DNA of 30,235 bases from IMG/VR virus record IMGVR_UViG_3300024344_000085, positions 1 through 30,235 of that record; one strand, given 5' to 3'. Shown in pieces: positions 6,207 through 14,600 of this stretch; within the stretch, counting starts at the first letter, position 1, and each line of letters starts with the position of its first letter. The notes under the pieces are model-generated. The model was not told the DNA's origin. It saw only the letters and a list, made by a program, of their open reading frames with translations, and searched no databases. The DNA comes from a virus. Position numbers and translations under genes: made by a program.

Positions 6207-8411
6207 TTACGCTCTACCGACCACTTCCTCGAACGAGACACCAGTTCTCGTTGCAACGAAGGTTAGAGTTACGTAGTTGATTGACTTCGATGGCTTCAGG
6301 AAGATATCTGCCCTGAATTCATTATTATCGATAACATCAGGAGTGTTGTTTGTTGTGTCGCAAACAACTAGGAATCCGTAGAGTCCTCTCTTCGCCTGAA
6401 CATCACGTAGATATGGTTCAACGATATTACGGAAGTTTGCCCGTGTTAATTCATCGTTGAGTTCAAAGAGTTGTGCTTCTGCTGCTTTAGATAATGCTTG
6501 CTCGACTGTTAAGAACAATCTTCTAACATTAATTCTATCAAATGCAGATGCAAATCCAAGACCTGTCTTGTCTCCGAATAACAGAGTACCAATTCCAGGT
6601 TGAGTTATGATTGAGTTAACTCTTGCAGGATAAAGTTTGTCTCTTTGTGCCTTTGTTGGGTTGTATGCTAGTTTAATTGCATTATTCAAGATACCACGTT
6701 GCTGTCCAGCAGGTGAGAACCAAGGATAAGAATTAACTGATGTGCGAGCCATTAGACCAGCAACATCTCCGTTTGTTGGAACCCAACGGAATTTATTATT
6801 GAATCTATCGTATGTGTACTTATATCCACTATCAAATACTGCATAAGAAGAAGATGATAATGTACTAAAGTAACTAATCAAGTTATTAGTTTGAGTATCA
6901 CTGTTAGTAACACCTACAACACTTGCTCTATGAGGACCAACTGTTGACATACAATCTTTTCTTGCATTAGAAAGAGAGATTACATAATTTGCTTTTGCTT
7001 GCGAATCATACTCTTCATCACATCCTGGACCCATAATAACATAATCTACTTCTATTTCATCTTCATTAGCGAACTTACCGTATCCAGTGATTAAGTCTGC
7101 TAGTGATGCCTTCATTCCCGTACCACTACCAAGCGTTCCTGAATAATCAGTTCCGTTAACCAGTATATACGTTGTAGCACCCGTAGCACTAAATGTAATT
7201 CCTTGAGCATCCTGTCCCCAAAGACCATCTGCAGTAGAAATTGGTGAGTATGAAGTAGCAGTACCATTAGATAATGTAAATCCAGTAGCAGCAGGAGTTG
7301 TACCCCAGTAACTATCAGCAGCACTTGATGGGTTACCACCAGCGTAAACATATTCTGAATAATCTGCAATAAACTGTTCGTACCAGATCTTCTGAGGAGA
7401 ATTGACTGCAGAAACTGCGTCAAGTGCCTTAGAAAGATTTAGATGCTTCTCAAGAATATTACCTTGAATACCTGTGATAGTTCCGTCATCATCAACGACA
7501 ACAACGTGGATACCATCTCCTTTACCTTGTCTATCAAGAGCGTACTTGTTAGTAACTGGTCTTGGAGCAATTGACTTCCAGAAAGTTGTTGCGTTAGTTA
7601 AACCAAGTGTTTGCTGGTCATACCAGTCAACAGCAGTACTAACTGTATGAGATGCACCAACTTTTACACCACTACCATTCAAGAATGTAACTGAATCAGC
7701 AGCACTGAAAGATGCATATCCTGCACCCTCTTCATAATCAATCTTTGTTTCTACCCCTGCAGTTGTTACTCTTGATACAACTTTAACGTCTGCTACGTTA
7801 GTTGCTGTATTGATACCAGTAACAATACCTTTAATATATCCAGAGAATAGTGATGTTGAACCTGCACCAGGAACAACTAAATCTGTCTTAGAAACTGAAA
7901 CACCTTGTCCAACTACTGCAGCATCAGGAACTTCTGTAAAAGAAAGTGTTTGATCTGCAAAGTCGTCAATAACACAAACTTTTAATCCATTTGCCCAAGT
8001 ACCTGGGTTCTTAGAAGCGTAGTTAAAGTTTGATGCTTCACTATGGTTAGCAATATAGTCGTCGTAGTTGTCAATTCTACCTGCACCAGTCATTGCAACT
8101 GATGAAACACCAACGGCAGCGTTAGCATTACTTAAAGTTGTTCCTGCTGCTCTTACTACTTTAAGTACTCCACCATACGAAAGGTATGATGATGCACTCA
8201 TCCAATAGGAATATTGATTATCGGTAGACTTTGGTTTACCGAATACGTTTATAAGATCTTGCTCAGTAGCAATATCTGTTGCCTCGTTAACAGGTCCAAT
8301 TGGAAACGGTCCTGCAATAGCACCAATGTTATCCAATACATTATCAGCTCTTCCTACTGTTAAGTCAACCTCCCTTACCAGTACCCCAGGAGATAATTGA
8401 GGAGTCGCCAT
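6207..8411 (-). CDS. 18: Tail sheath protein gp18
   Basis: This is the contractile sheath subunit of a myovirus tail. It has 734 residues (T4 gp18: 659). The N terminus MATPQLSPGVLVREVDLT with IGAIAGPFPIGPVNEA (residues 29-44) is the classic sheath start, and SSYLSYGGVLKVVRA (73-87) follows. The variable outward-facing middle is Gly, Ser and Thr rich. The C-terminal assembly domain is well kept: NPTKAQRDKLYPARVNSI, TGLGFASAFDRINVRRLFL, and the end SINYVTLTFVATRTGVSFEEV. A GGAGA ribosome site sits 8 bases before the ATG. It is followed by tube gene gp19 and preceded by gp17, as in T4. Confidence 0.97.
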   Translation of the reverse strand: MATPQLSPGVLVREVDLTVGRADNVLDNIGAIAGPFPIGPVNEATDIATEQDLINVFGKPKSTDNQYSYWMSASSYLSYGGVLKVVRAAGTTLSNANAAVGVSSVAMTGAGRIDNYDDYIANHSEASNFNYASKNPGTWANGLKVCVIDDFADQTLSFTEVPDAAVVGQGVSVSKTDLVVPGAGSTSLFSGYIKGIVTGINTATNVADVKVVSRVTTAGVETKIDYEEGAGYASFSAADSVTFLNGSGVKVGASHTVSTAVDWYDQQTLGLTNATTFWKSIAPRPVTNKYALDRQGKGDGIHVVVVDDDGTITGIQGNILEKHLNLSKALDAVSAVNSPQKIWYEQFIADYSEYVYAGGNPSSAADSYWGTTPAATGFTLSNGTATSYSPISTADGLWGQDAQGITFSATGATTYILVNGTDYSGTLGSGTGMKASLADLITGYGKFANEDEIEVDYVIMGPGCDEEYDSQAKANYVISLSNARKDCMSTVGPHRASVVGVTNSDTQTNNLISYFSTLSSSSYAVFDSGYKYTYDRFNNKFRWVPTNGDVAGLMARTSVNSYPWFSPAGQQRGILNNAIKLAYNPTKAQRDKLYPARVNSIITQPGIGTLLFGDKTGLGFASAFDRINVRRLFLTVEQALSKAAEAQLFELNDELTRANFRNIVEPYLRDVQAKRGLYGFLVVCDTTNNTPDVIDNNEFRADIFLKPSKSINYVTLTFVATRTGVSFEEVVGRA

Positions 8412-8447
8412 GTTTTCTTTCTCCGAATCTCAGAATTAATCTGAAAT

Positions 8448-8455
8448 TATTTATT
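8448..8455 (-). promoter_or_regulatory. Variant late promoter box before gp18
   Basis: AATAAATA on the minus strand, one base from TATAAATA, in the 93-base gp17-gp18 gap and 36 bases before the gp18 ATG. The only other structure I see in this gap is a weak four-base-pair hairpin near 8474-8486. Confidence 0.4.
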
Positions 8456-8504
8456 AAAAGGTAACTTTACGAAAGCAAAAAATGCTATGAACAGTGCGTG
8501 AACA

Positions 8505-10157
8505 TTATGAAAGATAGTCCCACATATATGATCTGTCTCCGTACTCATCTGCGGCAAACCATTTATCTCCATCAGCATCTATAACTGAACCACTATCCAA
8601 CCCATCATCCATAAAACCAAATGGAGCCATATCCTGTTCTATTTGATTCTTTTGCTCATCATACAATCTTTTTCTTACATCTTGGTCAGTTAATTCTTTA
8701 AAGTAATCGCACTGAACTAACCACGCATATATTACCAAACACATTGCAAGGTCATCATTACAACCCTCTTCTGCCATAAATGAATTACTTTTGGAAATAA
8801 AAGTAGTTAACTCACTCATGATATCATAATCACAAGAAAGTAATTTATCTTCTTCGATTAATGTTTTTAAGTTAAGAGCACCAACCTTTTTAACAGTCTT
8901 GGACATCTTGACTCCTAACTGAGTCTTTTTACCAGAGAATCCTTGACCTACAACTTGTCCTGCTCTACCTCTCATAGAACACATAAGAAGGTTTTTATAC
9001 TCTAAATCGTAATTTAATATAGATGCTACTTGGTCACCTATATCATTTACTTCACATAAAACAAATGCATCATTATATTTTCTTCCTACAGATTCTACAA
9101 TATTTGGAAAAAGCATAGGTTTAATTTCATTATTTCTATACTTTGCTACTACAGCATGAGGGAACTCTGTTATATCAATTACAACAAAAGCAGAGAAATC
9201 TTTTCCAACTCCTCTTGCAACGTCTACTGTAATAACATAATCATGCCCTTTTTGCGGATCAACATACACATCAAATCCAGCACTTCTTGTTTCAGGAGTC
9301 TGATAAACCATACTCCTTAACTTACTAGGAGCAATCAAAGTATCAACAGAACCTAAAAACTCACATTCAAACTCAACTCTAAACTGTTGGTCTGATGTGT
9401 TTGCAATAGTTTGTTCTTTCCATACCTCATCCCTACCTGGTACTTCTGACCAATGAACATCAGTTGGTACATATTCATTCTTACTTCTTTCTGCATCGTG
9501 CCACATACGGTAGAAGTGATTCATACCGTGTGGTGTAGAAACTATAATTACTTTTGTATTTTTACCAGAAGTAATAGTAGGATAAACACTAGCAAAGAAA
9601 GAATCAGCGATGTGATTGGGAACAAAAGCAAATTCATCCAAGAAGAGGATGTTAAAAGACATACCCCGAACAGCACTAGCAGAGGTAGACGCAGCCAAGA
9701 TTTTACTACCATTTTCTAACTCCAGAGAACCTCTATTCCATGATAAGACACCTTGCTGCATCCACTTAGGAACATTTTCATATGCCGTTTGTAAACGACC
9801 TAATAGTTCTCTAGCAGTTGCTGCCTTGTTAGCAAGAATACCAATGTTGACACTATCATTAAAAAGAAGATAATGTAGCAAATATGATATAACAGTTGTG
9901 GACTTACCTGTCTGACGAGGCATCTTACAAATGTTAAATCTATTATCGTGGAAATTATTAATTAACTTCTGCTGAAAATCATAAGGTTCAAAGGGCATTA
10001 AACCTTCATCAAGAGTAACAATCTTTACGTGTTTTTGGGCAAAGTAAACAGGATCTTGCTTACACGCCATAAACTCAAGAATCTGTTCTTGAGTAAATTC
10101 AATTTTGGTATTTGCCCGTTTTAGATTGGGGTTACCTAAATAAATGTCTTCAGTCAT
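8505..10157 (-). CDS. 17: Terminase large subunit gp17 (ATPase and nuclease)
   Basis: This is the motor of DNA packaging: it docks on the portal, pumps DNA using ATP and cuts the concatemer. It has 550 residues (T4 gp17: 610). The ATPase domain has Walker A PRQTGKST (80-87), Walker B ILFLDEFA (170-177, catalytic Glu175) and coupling motif STPHG (207-211). The RNase H-like nuclease domain has VDVARG (Asp312), CEVND (Glu369) and CNDDLAMC (Asp468/Asp469), so all expected acidic residues are present. The start is set by an AGGA site 7 bases before the ATG, which itself overlaps the end of the small upstream ORF. Unlike T4, where genes 16 and 17 are adjacent, it is separated from gp16 by about 5 kb of fibre-type genes. 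Confidence 0.98.
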   Translation of the reverse strand: MTEDIYLGNPNLKRANTKIEFTQEQILEFMACKQDPVYFAQKHVKIVTLDEGLMPFEPYDFQQKLINNFHDNRFNICKMPRQTGKSTTVISYLLHYLLFNDSVNIGILANKAATARELLGRLQTAYENVPKWMQQGVLSWNRGSLELENGSKILAASTSASAVRGMSFNILFLDEFAFVPNHIADSFFASVYPTITSGKNTKVIIVSTPHGMNHFYRMWHDAERSKNEYVPTDVHWSEVPGRDEVWKEQTIANTSDQQFRVEFECEFLGSVDTLIAPSKLRSMVYQTPETRSAGFDVYVDPQKGHDYVITVDVARGVGKDFSAFVVIDITEFPHAVVAKYRNNEIKPMLFPNIVESVGRKYNDAFVLCEVNDIGDQVASILNYDLEYKNLLMCSMRGRAGQVVGQGFSGKKTQLGVKMSKTVKKVGALNLKTLIEEDKLLSCDYDIMSELTTFISKSNSFMAEEGCNDDLAMCLVIYAWLVQCDYFKELTDQDVRKRLYDEQKNQIEQDMAPFGFMDDGLDSGSVIDADGDKWFAADEYGDRSYMWDYLS

Positions 10158-10165
10158 AATAAGTC

Positions 10166-10312
10166 CTACATCATTTCATAGTGTCCAAATTTTTTATCGT
10201 GTTCTATAGTTCTCCTTTGCAGTTCTAGTATCTTCTCTAAATTTTTTACTTTCTTTTCTAACTCTTCTGTTTTATTTTCCCCCTGTTTGGAGGAGTGGTT
10301 CTCCTGGGTCAT
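10166..10312 (-). CDS. Small coiled-coil ORF overlapping the upstream gene
   Basis: I found this 48-codon ORF by reading the short interval before gp17. It starts at an ATG at 10312, inside the 3' end of the Cys-rich gene in another frame, and stops with TAG 8 bases before the gp17 ATG. The product begins MTQENHSSKQGENK and continues with a charged heptad-like helix (EELEKKVKNLEKILELQRRT), ending in FGHYEMM. Leu, Val and Ile fall at coiled-coil positions, which is unlikely for a random frame. It has no strong ribosome site, so it may be coupled to translation of the overlapping gene. Function is unknown. A role in packaging or tail assembly would only be a guess from position. Confidence 0.6.
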   Translation of the reverse strand: MTQENHSSKQGENKTEELEKKVKNLEKILELQRRTIEHDKKFGHYEMM

Positions 10313-10865
10313 ATTCTGATACTTGGTAGTTCCAGAGTTTAGCATTAGGATACACTTTTCTCACTTGATCCTGTACTTCTCTGCGTGATGGAAGTTTGAC
10401 TTGGGGGAAGAACATTTGTAACATATAGTTCTTTCCTCGCCACGCCAAATAGACATGTATTAATTTTCCAGTCTTCTTTGAAACATAAGTTGTTTTTTCT
10501 GGTATTGTATATTGAATATTATTTTTGGGTGATACCATCGGTTCTGGTTTAATTATATCAATCACAGTAGTGCTACTGCCATCAATATGTTCTATTTTTA
10601 CATCTTCTAAAAATTGTGTGAATGTTTTAGATTCACCCATTCCTCCACCACCATTACCGCCGCCATTACCTCCACCGTTTCCATTACCATTTGAATGACC
10701 GTTGCCATTACCGTTGCCATTACCATTACCATTACCATTCTTTTTGCCGTTGTTGTCAGAATCCTGTTCTAACCAACCTCCACGACCTACATGGTATCCC
10801 ATAGGAATCTTCCGACACTTCTTTTTTTGAGTGCAGTAATATTGTCCTGAAGGGCAACTTTTCAT
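10272..10865 (-). CDS. Cys-rich, Gly/Asn-repeat protein of unknown function
   Basis: This is a 197-residue protein in two parts. Residues 1-35 form a small module with three Cys (4, 11, 17) in CPSGQYYCTQKKKC and the phrase IPMGYHVGRGGWL. Residues 43-75 are an almost pure Asn-Gly/Gly linker. From Met76, MGESKTFTQFLEDVKIEHID resembles the start of many marine T4-like virion proteins, followed by a compact domain with YVSKKTGKLIHVYLAWRGKN and a YPNAKLWNYQVSEYDPGEPL end. It may be a fusion of two units. I chose the ATG at 10865; a TTG one codon earlier (10868) has better spacing to AGG and cannot be excluded. A CATAAATA box lies 23 bases upstream. A virion role is inferred from its place among fibre genes. 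Confidence 0.85.
   Translation of the reverse strand: MKSCPSGQYYCTQKKKCRKIPMGYHVGRGGWLEQDSDNNGKKNGNGNGNGNGNGNGHSNGNGNGGGNGGGNGGGGMGESKTFTQFLEDVKIEHIDGSSTTVIDIIKPEPMVSPKNNIQYTIPEKTTYVSKKTGKLIHVYLAWRGKNYMLQMFFPQVKLPSRREVQDQVRKVYPNAKLWNYQVSEYDPGEPLLQTGGK
10641..10739 (-). repeat. Hexanucleotide-type tandem repeat coding for Asn-Gly
   Basis: This in-frame array encodes seven Asn-Gly units as AATGGT/AATGGC/AACGGT hexamers. After a His-Ser break come three more Asn-Gly units and GGGN-type units. The hexamers differ only at third codon positions, and such arrays can gain or lose units by slippage without a frameshift. It forms the linker between the Cys-rich N-terminal module and the C-terminal domain. 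Confidence 0.85.
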
Positions 10866-10888
10866 CAATTAAATCAATACCTACGTTA

Positions 10889-10896
10889 TATTTATG
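10889..10896 (-). promoter_or_regulatory. Variant late promoter box before the Cys-rich gene
   Basis: CATAAATA on the minus strand, one base from TATAAATA, in the short gap after the 123-residue gene and 23 bases before the ATG at 10865. The spacing matches that of the exact boxes. Confidence 0.45.
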
Positions 10897-10901
10897 GTTT
10901 A

Positions 10902-11273
10902 TTATGTTTCTAATGCAGTAAAGATTACTTTAAAGGTAGTCGAATTAGCAGATGCAGGAAACCCTAAAAGTCTTAAATTACCAGAATCAATATCTACAGA
11001 AAATGTTGCTATCCCTACAGGTTGATTGATTGTTCCAAATTCTGATAGGTATGCATTAGTATTATCGTGAACTACGTTAATTGTTGTTTTATTAAAATTA
11101 TTTCCTTCTACTGCTTGGATTTGATAATTAACTGATCTGAATTTTGAAGACTCTACAGATACTAAGGTTGATATACCAGTTGCTGTGGTAGTAAGTATAC
11201 CTGATTGAATTACCCCTGCACTAGTGTCTAGTGTTTGAAATATTGGTGGTTTAACTCCGACGATATATGGCAT
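10902..11273 (-). CDS. Small beta-rich protein, probable virion component
   Basis: I cannot assign a function to this 123-residue protein. It opens with MPYIVGVKPPIFQTLDTSAG, and the rest alternates hydrophobic and polar residues in the manner of beta strands (SVNYQIQAVEGNNFNKTTI from residue 48, then FSVDIDSGNLRLLGF), ending in STTFKVIFTALET. The end resembles that of the upstream 110-residue protein (LKIILSLLETAN), so the two may be related folds. It starts 4 bases after that gene stops, with no Shine-Dalgarno sequence, suggesting coupled translation. Location in the fibre block suggests a tail or fibre accessory part. Confidence 0.85.
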   Translation of the reverse strand: MPYIVGVKPPIFQTLDTSAGVIQSGILTTTATGISTLVSVESSKFRSVNYQIQAVEGNNFNKTTINVVHDNTNAYLSEFGTINQPVGIATFSVDIDSGNLRLLGFPASANSTTFKVIFTALET

Positions 11274-11277
11274 GATA

Positions 11278-11610
11278 TTAATTAGCGGTTTCTAAAAGAC
11301 TGAGTATTATCTTAAGAGTACTATCTGCACTTGCTTCAATGGTTACGGAATCATTTGTTTCCAAAACTAATTTACCACTCATAGGGACAAATGCATCATT
11401 AGTAGGAACATTAGCACCTTTAATAATTTCTGTTTCAGTGCTAGATCTTTTATGCGTCATAGTTACTGTTGAGTTAGTATCACCATAATTTGTAATATGG
11501 GCATATAGCACAATAGCGGTATAACCAGTAGGAGCAGTGTAAATTGTCTGCTGACTGGTTGTAACTTCGTGTGTAACCGTTTGAAATCTATTGAGTGCTA
11601 ACTGAGCCAT
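11278..11610 (-). CDS. Small beta-sandwich-like protein, probable virion component
   Basis: A 110-residue protein of unknown function with a strand-rich pattern: TVTHEVTTSQQTIYTAPTGY (from about residue 11), AIVLYAHITNYGDTNSTVTM, a KLVLETNDSVTIEASADSTL stretch and the end LKIILSLLETAN. The layout is that of a small jelly-roll or Ig-like domain, seen in many phage accessory virion proteins; this is an impression, not a family match. The ATG at 11610 lies 1 base after the stop of the 1156-residue gene, so it is probably co-translated with it. No signal peptide or membrane segment is present. Confidence 0.85.
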   Translation of the reverse strand: MAQLALNRFQTVTHEVTTSQQTIYTAPTGYTAIVLYAHITNYGDTNSTVTMTHKRSSTETEIIKGANVPTNDAFVPMSGKLVLETNDSVTIEASADSTLKIILSLLETAN

Positions 11611-11611
11611 A

Positions 11612-14600
11612 TTAACTTAATGCTAGGATAAATGGAGTCATTTCTGAGAATAGACTCTTACTAAAAGACCGACCACTGATAGTACCAGTTTCTTGGTTGA
11701 TTTGCAAATCATCTCCAATTCTAAAGTTACCTGCTTGATCCGTACTGGTATAAAGAACCTTTCCACCATCTAAAGTGATGACTTCATTTTCTTGATTAGT
11801 AACACCACCTCGTTTAGGTGTAGCAGTTACAATCTGATTACCAGAACCAACATACTCGAAAGTATGAGAACTTGCAACAATTCTACTGCCTTGTGAGAAG
11901 AATGTTGTTGAACCAACTCCCACGCTATTCAGCAAATTAGTCGCCAAACTTAACGTAGTAATTCCAGCAGTAACTGGCGTGGAACTATTTATCGTATAAT
12001 AAAGATCCTCCATATTGGCAGTACCAGTTGCTGTATTACTACCTACTTCTGGTGCTGAAATCGTGATAGATGGAGTAGTTTCATATTGTGACCCACTACT
12101 AATGACAGTAATAGATGCAACACTATCTCCTTCTAAAGTAGCAAATGCAGTTGCAGTCTCTCCATTTGGTCCTGCTGGTGCATCTACAATTATACTTGGA
12201 GTTGCTGTATAACCTGTTCCTCCTGAACCTACCGCAATAGTATTAACTGCTTTATATAATTTATCAAAGAATACTAGTTGACCATCATAAGGACGGTCTA
12301 CATCAATCTTTGCTGTACCACCAGAAACATAAGTATGAACTATTGTAGATATACCTACATTCACTACAAAAGAGGTAGTTGAAGGAATTGAATCTACATC
12401 AAAAACAAATGGTTTCTTTTCTGGATAGGTTTTCTGTCCTGATGGACAAGATAGCAAAATACTAGAAAGAGTAACTCCCATTCCTACTTGGAATCCATGA
12501 GCAGCACTTGTGGTTACTGTCGCAATTCCTGATAGATTGTCATATACAAAGTTGTTTATATTTAAAGTTGGTGTGCTTACATTTACTGCTACCTCTGCTG
12601 TAGAAACTGCAGCAGTTGTAGTAACAAAACCAGTATATTGTAAATCACTTACTCCTCTAGAAACCAAACCAAAACTACCAAAACTACAATTACTATTTGC
12701 TATGTCGGCTTGACCACCTTTATCACAAGTAACTGCTTCATTAGTACAAATAGTAAACAGTGAAACTAATTGAGCAAATCCGCTATTAGTAATAGCAACA
12801 CCAACACCGCCTTGATTATATTGTGTATACGAGTCTACGTTCATAGAACTCAAAGATCTTGCTTGGTCACCATCAACATATAATCCTGTTCCTGTTGTAG
12901 TATCACTTGTACAGTTTTGAATATATGGTCCTTTCCACTTACCACCACCTACATTTTCTGCTATCTCTGTAGTTGGAAAAGCAACTGCAGCAGAAGGTGC
13001 TAAGTGACCTGTAAAAGTCATATTTGCTAACTTAGTTGCCTTTCTTACATGAAAGATATCGCTTGTATCATTAATTGGAGTAACGGTAACTGCTCTTTGA
13101 TCATCACCTACGATAGAAACAAAAGCAGGAACTTCTATTGGATTTGATTCTTGATATCTACCAGAAAGAACTTTAACTGTTGTTCCTGATTGAGCAATAC
13201 CAACTGCTGCTTTAATTGTTAGTTTAGCATTATCAATAGATGTGCCGTTATTATCATCATCACCATCCTTTGCAACATATAAAACATTAGGTGCAGAGTT
13301 AATACCTGAAGCAATAGCATTAATTCTTACATTTTCACCAATATTTACTGTGGTATTTGAAATAGTAACAATACCAACATTAATTATATTAGAGTTACCA
13401 TCTAAAGTAATAGATGATCTACCAACAGTAAGTACACCAACAACTCTTGCATCACCGTCCACATATAGGGCGGTATTCCCTAATCCAACGTGTACGGTTC
13501 CTATCCCATTGGCAGAACCTAGTGTGGTTAACCCTACAACTGATAGGTTTTGACCGACCCTTACGTCTTGACGGGCGGTTATTACACCAATAGAATCTAC
13601 GTTCTTTACATCTTCATAAGTAAGAGTTCCACCAACCGATACATTACCAGTAAACTCTGCATCACCAGATACATATAATCTTTTTCCTGCAACTGCATCT
13701 GCACCAACACCAATATTTGATGTGGTATTGATACCAACAGAATCAGACTGCCAAAGTCCAGCACCACCGCCACCAGCACTACTACTTAAAACCCACTTAT
13801 AGTTCTTACGAACATATGCTTGTCCATCATAAGGGGCATCACCTATACCACCGCCACCAAATGATGCTAGTTGTTGCTGAACTCTATTTACAAATAATCT
13901 ATAATTTTCTTGAAGTTTTTCAAAGGTTACATACTTTTGATCTAAAGGTGTTAGTGGGTCAGAATTATCTTCATCAGGTGGTATACTTAAAGTATTTTCA
14001 GTAAGAACTTCTTCATTAAACTTTTCTTCAAGTTTTTCTATTTTATTTTGAAGACTTTGATTCTTCTTTTCAAATGAAGAATATAAATTCTTTGCTTCTA
14101 ATATATACTGTTCTTGGTCAGGAATTTTTATTGATGTGTACTTCTTATAAAGACCTCTAATTTCTTTGTTTATACCTTTAATATCTTCATCATAATATTT
14201 TACTTCAGGTACTGTTGGAATAGAACCCTCTACTGAAGAAATTTGTTCTTTTAAATCTTTTATATCTTCATCATAATATTTTATTTCAGGAACTTCTGGT
14301 ACTTCAGGTATTTCTGAACGAACTTCTTTTACAGATTCTAAAATTTCTTTAATCTGTTTGTCATAATATTTTACTTTTGGTAACTTAGATATTGATTTCT
14401 CAATTAACTTTATACCTTTCTCAATACCAGAAATTTGATCATCATAGTACTTTATTTCTGGTATTACAGGTATCTCTTCACGAACTTCTTCAATAGAATC
14501 GATTATTAAATTAAGTTCTTTCTCATAGTATCTAACTTCAGGAACTTCTGGAATACTATTCCTAACTTCTTCTACTAATTCAGTAATCTTATTTAATTCA

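Noticed and set aside
7112-7423. 103-codon minus-strand frame inside gp18
   Set aside because: Out of frame within the sheath gene; Leu-rich shadow composition.
8474-8486. Hairpin AGCA-loop-TGCT after gp17, considered as a terminator
   Set aside because: Four base pairs only; the T-run lies in the loop rather than after the stem.
12440-12454. CPSGQ phrase shared by the 1156-residue fibre protein and the Cys-rich 197-residue protein
   Set aside because: Only five residues match; the flanking sequences do not align and the other Cys residues are not shared.
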